A stretch of 64,000 nt of DNA from assembly GCA_026414765.1 (NCBI GenBank), contig JAOAIJ010000039.1:98358-162357 (forward strand), in the 5' to 3' direction. The notes below the pieces were generated by a model, which did no database searches, was not told where the DNA came from, and worked only from the letters and a program-made list of their open reading frames with translations. Positions 47,701 to 56,000 of this stretch are shown piece by piece. The number at the start of each line of letters is the position of its first letter. Within the stretch, counting starts at the first letter, position 1. A program made the position numbers and the translations under genes. This DNA is from Clostridia bacterium (GTDB taxonomy: Bacteria; Bacillota; Clostridia; Acetivibrionales; DSM-27016).

Positions 47701-50090
47701 CAGGATTAACAAGCAATAATCCTGCTTTCTTCAAAAAAACACTATTCGAAATAGAAGCGGTTTGTGAGCCGAAAATGAAAGGACTGGTAACCTTACATAA
47801 GGCTCTTGAAAAAGACCCCCTGACCTTCTTTATCCTGTTTTCATCCATCTCAAGCGTTGTGCCGACACTATCAGCGGGGCAAAGTGATTATGCCATGGCA
47901 AATGCTTATATGGATTATTACGCATCGTACCAGGCAGGAGAAGGAAACTCTTATTTTAAATCGATCCAATGGCCGGCGTGGGATGAAACAGGGATGGCTG
48001 CTGGAAGGCTGCGCACGCCTGCTTACGCAAAGACGGGAATTGTATCCCATACAACAAGAGATGGGTTAGTATTCATGGACATTATTAAAAGGACATCCCT
48101 TGCTGTAAGCTTACCTTGTATGGTGATCCAGGGTGAAATATGTGATCAACTGCTGGAAAAAGAAATTATATCGGTAAAAAAAGAATCCGGGTCTATGTCG
48201 CAGCAAAAATCGGAATTATGGAGCAAGACGCTGCCGGGAGCGCAAAATGATTTGCGGACATCTATTGTCAAATGGCTGCAGGAAATTTTTAAATCTGAAC
48301 TAAAGCTAACAATTGAGCAGCTGGACGAAGGCAAATCCTTTGATGAATATGGGGTTGATTCCATTATTCTGGCTCAATTGACGCAAGTTTTGCAGGAAGA
48401 GGCAGGTAAAACAATAGAACCGGCGTTGCTTTTGGAATACAGTACAATAGCCTCCCTGGCAGATTATTTTATGACCAGTCATGCGGAAGCTTTACAGAAA
48501 AAATTCAGACTTGAGATAAGAGAGACAGCAGGGGACTCCCCTCAAAAAGGCAATATTTCCGCGGACTATGAACCTTCTGAAACAGTAAAGGAAGGTCCTC
48601 TTAGCAGAAGTGAGCAGGTACATAACGGTCAGCCGATGGTCAGCAAACCGGTGGAATCAGCAGAAGATATTGCCGTGATTGGACTGTCATGCAGGTTTCC
48701 GGGGGCACCCGGAAAAGAGGCGTATTGGGAGTTGTTAACACAGGGGAGATCTGCTATTAAGCCTCTACCCGGACAACGGTGGGGTTTCAGTGGTAATAGT
48801 GTGTATTATGGCGGATGGATAGATAATATTGATCTTTTTGATCCGAAATTTTTCAATATTAATGATAATGATGCGGCGGTAATGGATCCACAGGCACGGC
48901 TGATTCTGGAAGAAAGCCTGGCGGCGGTTTATGATGCGGGGTATGACCATCAACAATTATCGGGGCAAAAGATAGGAGTCTATATAGGTGGGCGTTCGCA
49001 GCCATATATAAATGTGAATACTGTTTTGCAGGCTCCCAACCCTATTTTAGGAGCGGGGCAAAATTATTTGGCTGCAAATATTTCCAGGTTTTTCAACTTC
49101 AGAGGACCGAGTCTGGTGGTTGACACAGCATGCTCATCAGGATTAACCGGTTTGCAGTTTGCCTCTGATTCCTTAAGGGAGAGGCGTATTGATATGGCTT
49201 TGGTGGGTGCTGTAAACATACTGCTAAGTCCTTTTGCCCATGACATGTTTGCTGCCCGTAGTATTCTTAGTAAAAACGGAGAGTTCCATATATTTGATAA
49301 GCGGTCAGGCGGAGAAGTGCTAGGTGAGGGAGCCGGTGTTGTCATGCTAAAGCGGCTCAGTGACGCTATAAAGGATGGGAATCATATATATGGCATCATT
49401 AAGGCTGTGACAGTAAATAATGACGGACGGACTCTAGGTCCCGGATCACCTAATATCAATGCTCAGAAGCAGGTGATGCAGGAGGCATTGGCTTCAAGCA
49501 GTAAAAAACCTGAAGACATAGGATATATTGAGGTCAACGGGGGCGGCTCTCCGGTGGTTGACTCCCTCGAGATTAAAGCCCTGTCGGATATTTATCAGTT
49601 AAGCAATAATAAACTGGCATCCTGTGTTATTGGTTCGGTCAAGCCCAATATAGGACATTTATTATTAACGTCAGGACTGGCTGGGTTCATCCGTTGTGTG
49701 TTAAGCGTATATTATAAGCAAATCCCTCCATTTTTATCTGCAAGTGATCCATTTGAATACTACGATTTTTCTGCATCACGTATACACTTTAACAGGAAGA
49801 TAATGAGTTGGGAGGCGGCTCCCGGAAAGAAACGCGTCGCCGCGCAGAATTCTTTTCCGGACGGAGGCACCAATTGTCATGTCCTTATAGAAGAATTTGT
49901 GCATGGTGGAAGCTACCGACAACGGTATTTTCCAAAAGGCGCTCCCGGTATGGTCAAAAAACACTTTCCTATATCTCCGGTACCTGTTCCGGAACCTTCT
50001 TTTGTCGTCCTAAAGGAGGGGCCGGAGAAAGAGGCAGGACAGCACGAAGGTTCGCTTATCAAAAACGTATGGGGGGAAATACAATGGTAA
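35706..50090 (+). CDS. Trans-AT modular polyketide synthase PKS1: MT-GNAT-ACP / KS-KR-ACP / KS-ACP-ACP / KS-KR-ACP / KS0
   Basis: 4794 residues; start at 35706 (MLNVLFNYANGY) because GGGGG lies five bases upstream, while the ATG at 35694 has no ribosome site. Loading module: methyltransferase (1-510, SAM motif VVDMGCGDGRLL near 282), GNAT (about 511-708), ACP (Ser769). Module 1: KS (Cys1021, His1156, His1201), KR (TYLITGGCGRLG near 1710, Tyr1856), ACP (Ser2017). Module 2: KS (Cys2270, His2405, His2445), then two near-identical ACPs (Ser2828, Ser2943) each with W six residues after the serine. Module 3: KS (Cys3210, His3345, His3385), KR (Tyr4062), ACP (Ser4219). Last: KS with Cys4476 and His4651, but Asn4611 where the HGTGT histidine belongs. 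Each KS except the last is followed by the flanking subdomain ending in a LPTYPF-like motif; no AT is present, so malonyl is supplied in trans. The C-terminal 57 residues may dock to PKS2. Confidence 0.93.
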   Translation: MLNVLFNYANGYIAVPVILACKTHGLFKKLDLEKPVLFTDLVKELQANSGYLRVALHILESLNWILRNDNDEYLLTPEAYIHLEIPETIIELMSFPMKDYLNKNQKKYRLRKWIELSSRGWDTDNPMLANFLDGMLVIPLLSALKDNNLLNSPENQKILLSSELNPVARKEIIELFINKGWISQKDGSICYTDEGCFIMDRIFITAIEASYKPVLNNISKIIFGDCKGVIEQDLSKNGMHAGYTLNIIRSAFQDEKYFSDLEEIILSIFNRKPFTEQPKYVVDMGCGDGRLLKKIYEVIKNKSLRGKVLHEHPVKLIGIDINEKALEETVHTLKDIDHIVLKGDIGEPEKVIVDLKNIGAQDAESILYVRSFLAHDRRYIPPSDDLEAIARSNTFSKAVHVDEDGNEIPSSFVVQSLVESFKQWVKVTGRHGLLILEEHCLEPKILRQFVDRCESLHFDALHRLSRQPLVEAEQFLMAAAEAGLFPNQDFFRKYPRDLSFSRFTLNHFECREYSIRYMQERDLPALEELEKQCWEPDMQVSISGLKKRWQIYPQGQLVLEMNNKVVGVIYSRRITSLETLRNTSFEDGDKLHRKDGATVQLLAVNILPELQHQNLGDQLLEFMLQRCSFINGIHSVVAVTRCKDYYRHSNLTIQEYISLRNGQGRLSDTILRFHELHGAQVRGLLPNYRIQDTKNQGCGVLVEYYILNRRRNEIQVEGGYQEKGVGVSAGDKTKILKDFVVKSINAVLGKTKEEEFALDRPLMEMGLDSTDLLELNEQISSKYQIHLEPAFFFKYRTAESIIAYLLERVYPEEVEEVTENREITIAGLDKQKGRCETKEADNFMANPAPSKKDIAIIGIACRLPGGVRNKEQLWELLAEGRDAIGNLPEQRLNWPDNIDIHSSHKGINRVGLLNEITGFDSAFFRISPKDAELMDPQQRILLELSWECLETAGYPAKALFGSKTGVFIGASGSDYNNRLIERGTQEIEAHYGVGISMSILANRISYFYDFNGPSLQIDTACSSSLVAVHEAVKSLQAGECGQALVSGINIICHPANSIAYYKAGMLSKDGRCKTFDKEANGYVRGEGAVMLLLKPLEQALSDQDSVFAVIKGSAVNHGGQASGLTVPNPDKQADLLIEAYKTTGIEPETVGYIEAHGTGTPLGDPIEINGLKGAFSKLSKAKAGIPEPYCGLGSIKTNIGHLEAAAGIAGLLKVVLSMQYKMIPASLNFNEINPHISLDKTPFYIINKNQPWQMPDNHSLRRAGVSSFGSGGTNAHVVLEEAPVIRRQPSKSLPGYIICLSAKTEEALRQKERDLALWLEKEGQQYELADISAALLFGREHFNIRAAYVAGGIGEIREKLKEVLEKGDAEGYFRDVNPKKKKQPQPVYEELGRTISQELLLGREMCRQEYEGKLIVLAELYVKGYNPDWQAISTEYKTLRISLPTYPFERGYYWIPQAEMINEPSDKAGRKKDSAPETQELHKLMTFEEFWQEKALPEISPVDFKTLVCFLSRPENQQTVEKTMQKLSPKTKVIFIAQDGTFAGQDKQRYSVDKTGIGGYTEAFRSIVEGSGTADAVLYLWPLEDRNCISDYYIIVYILQALSRAKLKTQRLILAGQFGNALERCYLESWIGFERSLRLVLPDTQIAVVYGENSGQNTESVIQDWLPRLLSELGSQKMQSSCYQAGKRHICQIKPTTLEPGDSLVKPGGTYLITGGCGRLGFLAAEHLAKTCTVKLILIGRSLNDADKQAKLKDLEAYGSQAIYLQADVSDPDRMKEGLSRARERFGEINGVIHAAGIEGRKSILDTEYRSFQQVLEPKIKGTLVLDEILREEALDFICYFSSSSAVLGDFGSCNYAVGNRFQMAYAHYRNQLKSQGELHGKTVVINWPLWKDGGIKLGEEENAGMYLKSSGQSYLETREGLSAFDRILSQNKTQHLVIVGQPSRVQRFLGLGQQQPVKDAHKAASIPGRGRRPEMKGMNLEQCLEWDIKEQISKLLKTSRDKLYVGANLADFGFDSISLAEMAKLLTAHYGIEITPALFFGHSTIEKLIQYFADQHQQAVMEFYREDVVEQTVETITPMSMPLPKWQLTGKFRFKLGKSGQSTPEPIAIIGISGRFPEARNVDEMWRILSEGREVVKEIPSERFDWRQYYGDPTKEAGKTNCKWCGCIPGVSEFDPMFFEISPREAAGMDPRQRLLLQEAWKALEDAGYGAKHIKNNRIGMFVGVEQGDYQSLHKEKGSITFNNNAILAARLAYFLNLNGPVMAIDTACSSGLVAVHQACMSLRNYESDTMIAAGVNLLLTPELYLQMSGAGMLSDDGKCYVFDKRANGIVPGEAVAVVVLKRLSQAITDGDPIYAVIKGCGINYDGKTNGITAPSGVAQTRLVKEVYDKYRVNPEEIEYIVTHGTGTRLGDPVEINALYDAFKDYTQKQHYCAITSTKTNFGHTLAASGIVSLISLVQALSHETIPASLHCEIENDYIKWRESPFYVSKTAKPWPKEGRKTRTGAVSAFGMSGTNAHAVLQSYSQEEPCVYPEQPPYFLLAFSAKTREALQEKVRDMIAVLQSRDLQEKDLLRVSYTLLEGRQHFSCRLAVVVRDREDAVYVLEQAESMEKLPNLFQGNVSRDFTEQTAMRQCAQDLLKQGLTLQKDRNKYKEVLYALADLYCQGYEVPWNQLYGGMKLSRIHLPTYPFAREHYWASRTGTESADNGRASTSAPKNLLQPLTTAWTALCKIPDKPCGISLRPASDEIIPSVRPINQAHQSSALLPEGVSFLQPGAGSESESANYSQTTVSVESLQEELAASLAEALYMECRDVDLDKKFIDMGLDSGIGVEWIRTINKRYGISISATKVYEYPSIFEFAGFLEKELNKFGQAHQSFALPSSNISLSQLSDAEESEFANYSQTTVSVELLQEELAASLAEALYMECRDVDLDNKFIDMGLDSVIGVEWIRTINKRYGTSISATKVYEYPNIFEFARFLEKELKKSGEGLMYRPYEPTPAITGTSQGIEVNPGDVRKEPVNVKKMPEHAWKSYSSCTSKYDEAVAIVGMSGRYPDAGNLEQYWNNLVDARNSIREIPEYRWDVSKYYDPHPLQKGKIYCKWLGLLEDIEYFDPLFFNIPPTEAEIMDPQHRIFLQEGYKAFEDAGYSRQSLSNRKCGVYLGIMSNEYGMMLYKNQVGITNITGNSYAIGAARIPYFLNLKGPAIPIDTACSSSLVATHLACRALLNREIDMALVGGVSVYLGPESYIGMCAAGMLSPEGQCKTFDNGADGFVPGEGVGALVLKRLKDAEADRDSIYGVIIGSGINQDGKTNGITAPSVSSQIELEREIYEKFDIHPDSISYVEMHGTGTKLGDPIELEALATVFTEKTNQKNYCAIGSVKSNIGHTSAAAGIAGIQKVLLCMKHRKLVPTMNFKNPNEHFNFEESPFYVNTELKSWEVGSGNARRAAVSSFGFSGTNAHIVIEEYRPNDCTARTPVSININNPVLFVLSAKSEEQLKIYAGSMKNFIESHKDLNPADMAYTLQVGREAMDCRLAFLADTIETIVKMLEGFINNSTATGVLTSRIKKDREGVSVFEEDEDAKVLLQTWVQKKKLRKIAELWVKGLKLDWNQLYNDIKPCRISLPAYPFARERYWALKTGDGSEGSSTSLNSAEAVNSLATQKVILIKDWQRKPVSTGTDAQAGLVVVLGTDATAKLASALFEDTEVIRVIQVIHGGSHSSEWISADFYSVASGERLYQHIKNKQKNQKLLGIIDITAYDSRYEQSAAVESGKIAFLQKLIEHDCNEGYFLLQVTHKINDFHIAKTTMQGARLAGLYRMLGVEYKRIESMTMDSDCSLQDHGKLAKQIQDEFFSRNKNLTECCYRNADRYEPRLKVIKTDEDMQKSLYTPEKYDDNDVIIITGGSRGIGASIAEHVVSQGVKNLVIIGKEELPNQSDWKNILENKGIPEIEEKLKRMQFLVEKGVKVHYYSTPLTDQAGISAMVEKIHHDLGPVTGVIHCAGLTSNNPAFFKKTLFEIEAVCEPKMKGLVTLHKALEKDPLTFFILFSSISSVVPTLSAGQSDYAMANAYMDYYASYQAGEGNSYFKSIQWPAWDETGMAAGRLRTPAYAKTGIVSHTTRDGLVFMDIIKRTSLAVSLPCMVIQGEICDQLLEKEIISVKKESGSMSQQKSELWSKTLPGAQNDLRTSIVKWLQEIFKSELKLTIEQLDEGKSFDEYGVDSIILAQLTQVLQEEAGKTIEPALLLEYSTIASLADYFMTSHAEALQKKFRLEIRETAGDSPQKGNISADYEPSETVKEGPLSRSEQVHNGQPMVSKPVESAEDIAVIGLSCRFPGAPGKEAYWELLTQGRSAIKPLPGQRWGFSGNSVYYGGWIDNIDLFDPKFFNINDNDAAVMDPQARLILEESLAAVYDAGYDHQQLSGQKIGVYIGGRSQPYINVNTVLQAPNPILGAGQNYLAANISRFFNFRGPSLVVDTACSSGLTGLQFASDSLRERRIDMALVGAVNILLSPFAHDMFAARSILSKNGEFHIFDKRSGGEVLGEGAGVVMLKRLSDAIKDGNHIYGIIKAVTVNNDGRTLGPGSPNINAQKQVMQEALASSSKKPEDIGYIEVNGGGSPVVDSLEIKALSDIYQLSNNKLASCVIGSVKPNIGHLLLTSGLAGFIRCVLSVYYKQIPPFLSASDPFEYYDFSASRIHFNRKIMSWEAAPGKKRVAAQNSFPDGGTNCHVLIEEFVHGGSYRQRYFPKGAPGMVKKHFPISPVPVPEPSFVVLKEGPEKEAGQHEGSLIKNVWGEIQW
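43976..44662 (+). repeat. Tandem duplication of an ACP unit inside PKS1
   Basis: Two head-to-tail copies of a 345-base unit (43976-44320 and 44321 to about 44662), 115 codons each, including the linker (both begin TCAAGCCCATCAATCAT) and the carrier protein. Long stretches around the phosphopantetheine serine are nearly identical at DNA level, which indicates a recent duplication or gene conversion. Confidence 0.85.
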
Positions 50091-53000
50091 AAAACATATA
50101 TAGCTTAACCATAACTGCGGATAATCCGATCATTAAAGGCCATATAGTTCATGGGCAAGCCTTATTGCCTGGATTAGCCTATATTGATATGCTGTACCAA
50201 CTGGTGCAGGATACTATGGGACTAGACTACAGGAAACACTGTTTAAAACGCCTGTCTATTTCTAACCCTATGATCGTGAAAGAAAGTCAGCCGTTAAAGT
50301 TAAGGATTTCTTCCGAGAAAATGTCAAACTACTGGAAGATTGCTGTTCAAGGTGTAGAAGCAAACTGCCGGGGAGATAAATCACTGGAAAAGTTGTATAT
50401 CACTGCTGAATTGCATGAAGAAATAATAACCCTTGGCGGAGAAATAAATATTGAAGCCATGAAACAAGCAGCCACACAGTGTGTGGATATCGAAACGGAA
50501 TATGCCGCTGCTAGAAAACTGGGGTTGGTACATCAAGGGATGATCAAAGCCAGGGGAAATGTTTATCTGACAGACCCCGGGTGTCTGATTGATGTAAAGG
50601 TGGATGACACTTACCACGGAAAGGCTTCAAATTTCCTCTTTCATCCTGCCCTAATAGATGGTGCAGGAATGGCAGCGGGAGTTTTAAACGAAAAATGTGA
50701 TACCGGAGATGACGAAGGCCTGTATTTACCTTTGTGCTATGAAGCTTTCTTTTGTACTGAACCTTTGCATACCCATTGTTATGCCATGGTGAGTTTATCT
50801 TCACTGCATATGGTTAATGAGATCCGTGCAATGGATATAGCGTTTTTCAATACAGGAGGAAGACAAATCGGAGAGTTGAAGGGAATAACGGCAAAGCGGG
50901 TGCGGTTTAAGGAACAAATAAACCCGGATATACGGAAGGGAGTTCCCATTTCCCTTCAAGGGACTCCTGCAATGCCTGAAACAACTCCTCAGAACTATAA
51001 TGAAAACATCATTGAAATGAATACAGTATCAGCAAACATAACAATCAAATTGCAGGAGATTTTTTCAAAATACCTAAACCGTCCGGCCTTTGAGATTGAT
51101 CCGGCCCGCGGTTTCTTTGAACTTGGACTGGAATCATCACAGCTGCTGGCTTTGGTACAGGATATTGAAAGCAGCTTTGGATTATCTCTAAATCCGACAT
51201 TACTGTTTGAATATGACAATTTGAGAGAGTTGAGCGGGTATCTGGCAAATAGAAGAGATGAAGAGGGTGCTAACCATCACCTTGGGGCTATAGAAGAGCA
51301 GAAAAATTATTCTCTCAAAGAAGATATTATATCAAACTCAAATACATATGAATTTTACGAAAATGAAGCGTTTTTGCAGGATCATTTAGTATATAAACAA
51401 CCAGCCTTAATGGGCGTCACCCATCCTTGCGCGGTGCTGGAGACCTATACTAAAAACAACCCGGGTGCTTATCCTGTTGAACTGAAAAATATACGGTTCA
51501 TGGGAGGGCCGATTACGCTTAATAAAGGAGAAACAGTTCATTTACAGGTTCAGTTTTATGAAAATAAGGGTGAAACAAGCTTCAAAACTTATTATCATGT
51601 AGCAGAACCCGGACATATGAAACCCTGCTGTAAAGGAAAATGTATTCAATCCATAAAAGAACCGCCCGGAGCAATGGATATAGTAGCGATGCTCAGCCAA
51701 TCAGAATCTGTAGATGGGAAAAGGATTGAAGAATGGTACCGGGCCATAAAAGATTTCACAATAGGACCGATGCTGCAAACAATTGATTCTGCCTATATAT
51801 ATAGCCAATCTGTGTTTATCAGTAAGGTTTGCTTATCAGGAAAATTGAGGAAGGGAGATGTCTCGCGGTTTGTATTTGATCCGTTATTACTTAACTCCTG
51901 CTATTTACTGTATTTTAAAGACGGTGAAAAACAGAGTGATAATATCTTTATCCCTTTGATGATAGAGAGTTTGACAGTATTTAAACCCATGACGGAAACC
52001 GCTTATATTGTAAAAACGGTACGGTGTCAAAAGTCAGGTTTTGTTTCCTTTGATGCCATAGTATTAAGTGAGAAAGGTGATGTTATTGCAGAGATTATCA
52101 ATGCATCCATGAAAGAGGTGCTAGCCCCTTCTTTATTGAAAAACATGTCATTACCCTTATCAAAACCGGAATTTGTGACCGGCAATAAGAGCGGAGAAGA
52201 AAAACCACAAGGGCTGGATATAGCGATTGTGGGATTGGCCGGCCGTTATCCGCAGTGTGAAAACATAAAGGAATTCTGGAATAATCTATGTGCAGGAAAA
52301 GATTGCATCACTGAAATCCCCAAAGAGCGGTGGGATTGGAGAAAATACTACTCGGAAGACAGGATGGAAAACGGATGTGCTTACAGCAAATGGGGCGGAT
52401 TTATAGATAACGTTGATTGTTTTGATCCACTGTTCTTTAATATTTCACCGCGTGAAGCGGAATTGATGGACCCCCAGGAGAGATTATTTTTGGAACATTG
52501 TTGGATTGCGTTAGAAGACGCAGGATATACCAGAGAGAAATTGCATAATACAACAAATTCCGAAGTCGGAGTTTATGTAGGAGTTATGCATCAGGAATAT
52601 CCTTTGTATGCGGCGGAATCCAGTGCCAGGGGGCAGAGGTTCGGTTTGGGGGGAGGGATATCTTCCATAGCTACCCGTGTTTCTTATTTTTGTGATCTCC
52701 ACGGCCCCAGTATGGCGATAGATACAATGTGTTCCAGTTCTTTGACGGCTATCTATATGGCCTGTCAAGCCTTGAAGGAAAAACGTATTCATGCAGCTCT
52801 GGCTGGCGGAGTCAATCTTTCCATACATCCGAATAAATATCTATTACTCAGCCAAGGCCAATTTATTTCATCAAAAGGTCATTGCGAAAGCTTTGGTGAA
52901 GGTGGCGACGGCTACATTCCCGGAGAAGGGGTTGGAGTTTTGTTTTTAAAACGCCTGGACGACGCCCGGCGCGATAAGGACCACATTTATGCTGTTATAA

Positions 53001-56000
53001 AAGGTGCAGAGGTTAACCATGGAGGAAGAACGGGCGGGTATACCGTGCCAAATCCTAAACCTCAGAGCATGGTCATTGATAGGGCTATGAAAGAAGCCAT
53101 GGTTGATCCCGGAACCATCAGCTATATTGAGGCTCATGGGACAGGAACAAAACTGGGCGATCCCATAGAGATTGCCGGATTGACCAGGGCGTTCGGAGAT
53201 AAAGCAAAAGCAAAACAATACTGCTGGATCGGGTCGGTAAAGTCCAATATAGGGCATTGTGAATCAGCGGCAGGTGTTGCAGGTGTTACAAAAGTATTAT
53301 TGCAGATGAAATTCGGAAAGATTGTTCCGTCGTTACATTCCAGGGAACTGAATCACAATATTGATTTTATAGCGACACCATTCATAGTAAATCAAGAACT
53401 GAGAGACTGGGAGAGACCCGTAGTCAATGGACAGGAACAGCCTCGCCGGGCTGGAATCAGTAGTTTTGGCGCAGGGGGATCAAACGCCCATATAGTAATT
53501 GAGGAATACTTACCCGATGAACAGGGGCAGCTTCTCGCACCCCTTAACCCTCAGAACCCGGCAATTATCGTGTTGTCGGCTAAAAATGAGGACCGCCTAA
53601 AAGAACGGGTTCAGCAATTGTTGACAGAGATCGGGGAGCGGCAGTCTTCCGGCATCAGCCTGGCTGATATGGCATATACTCTCCAGGTCGGGCGTGAAGC
53701 CATGGAAGAACGCATGGCTATAATCGTAAGAACTGTTAAGGAACTTGAGGAAAAACTGAAGGCTTTTCTAGAAGGGAAAAACGATACGGAAGACCTGTAC
53801 AGGGGACAGGTTAAACATAATAAGGATGCTTTGGCTGCTCTGGCAGCAGATGAAGAAATGCAGGAAGTAATAGAAAAATGGGTACAGCGCAGAAAATATG
53901 GAAAGCTTCTTGAACTATGGGTCAAAGGACTGGTTTTCGACTGGAACAAGCTGTATGGTGATGACAAACCGCATTGTATCAGCTTACCCACTTATCCGTT
54001 TGCTAGGCAAAGGTATTGGGTTCCCAAAACTGATGATTGTTTCCGGATAACAACTCCCGATGCCGGACAGGAAGTTGCTGTTGACACCCAGCAGTTTGAA
54101 CAGGGGTACTTGAGGGAACAACTGGCTGAGTTGATGTATTTGCCTGTGTGGGAGGAGCAAGCTGTTCCGGCATCCGGTATACAGATTCAGCCCAATATTA
54201 TTTTGATTGTTTATACGGGCTCTTCTGCAGTATTTAAAGAAACAATTGTTGATAACTGCCGTCAGCATACATCTGTAAAGACAATAGTTCAAATCCGTTT
54301 ATGCAGTGAAACGAAGAAGCTTTCAGAACACGAATGGCAGTGCGGGGTCGATGATCCGGATGGCTTTGAAACGTGTTTATGTGAGTATACATCGATAGAT
54401 AGTATTTTCTTTCTCTCAGAATTTCAGAGTGAAGTGCTGCGGGATATTAATAAACTGTCTCAAAGCCAGCATAGCGGTGAGCTTCAATTACTGAGGCTAA
54501 TAAAGCTGTTAAAGAGGAAATTTGTCTCGGATGCCCCCATGGATTGTTATGTTATTACACAGGATAATTACTGCCTTAGAGATACGAATATCAATCCTTA
54601 CGGCGGGGGTATTACAGGATTGGCCTATGCCGCAGCACAGGGGGATTGCAAATTCCTGGTGAGGAATATCGATATATCTATAGAGGATTTGGAGGACTAC
54701 AGGAAGCAGAACAGCTTACTGAAAATGATCTTGAATGAAAACCCTTCCGACCATGGCGAGGTCATCAAGCTCAAAGACGGCAGAAGGTATCGGCAGGCAT
54801 TTCTAAAGATGGACAGCACTCTGACTAAAAAAACCGAGGGGCTTAAGCAGGAGGGTGTGTATGTCATTGCAGGCGGCAGCGGGACAGTGGGAAGGATAAT
54901 TACCGGCTATTTGATACGGGAATATAATGCTAAGGTTATCTGGATTGGCCGTAAACCTGAGAGGTCGGAGGAAGTTCAGGAGAAGCTGGTTGCTATGAAT
55001 GCATTGGGACAGGCTCCTTTATATATCCAGGCGGATGTAACCGACTTGAAGCAGCTGAAACAGGCGGTGAACAAGATCAAGAAACAGTACTCCGGCATAA
55101 ATGGCGCCATTTTCTCAGGATTGGTCTTTACGTTTGAAAATTCCATTTATAAAACAACCGAACAGGAATTTTTAGATATACTCAGTGTGAAAACAAGAGG
55201 CAGTCTTAATTTTTATTCAGCCTTCCAGCATGAAACTCTGGATTTTATGTGCTTCTTTTCATCAGGGCAGGCTTTTTCCTTTTCCGGAGCTGCCAATTTA
55301 TCTGCATATGCCTCCGGTATTACCTTTTCTGATACCTTTGTACGGTATATCCAGGGAAAGGCTAAATTTCCGGTAGGTGCGATCAATTGGGGATTTTGGG
55401 ATTCTTCTGTAAAAGATACACCCTTAGGCGATAAAATAAGTTCACTGGAAGACAGGGAAGGCTTTGACTGTTTTAACAGTATTGCAGGATTACTTCAATG
55501 CGGCCTGAGCCAGGTCGTCTGCATAAAAGTTTCACGCTCTTTAAATGAATTAATGAATTGTAAGGAAGAAATCGCTACAGTTTATGATAGAAGTTCCAGG
55601 CCGATCCTAAGGTCTTTGCTGAATAATCTTGGGACCAGGGAATACCCGGGCGGAAACCTTTTGTCAAGCTATATTCCGGAGGGTATGGCCCAGTGGGTAC
55701 CCAAAATGCTCTTTATCCAGATGCGGAATTTATTGTTCAGGCAAAAAGGTGTACCGATGGAGATTGCCGGCATCAGAAAAGCAGCAGGGATAATTGATAA
55801 GTATGGGTTATGGTTAAAAGAGTGCCTGAATATTCTTGAAGCGTATGGATATGTTCAGTCTGATGCAGTACGAATAACGGCAAACGATAGTCCTGAGCTG
55901 CAGGATGTAGAAAATGTATGGCGGGAATGGGATTCTGTTAAAGAATCATTCTGCAGCAACCCGGACTGGAAAGCATCGATAAGACTGTTGGATGTGTGTC

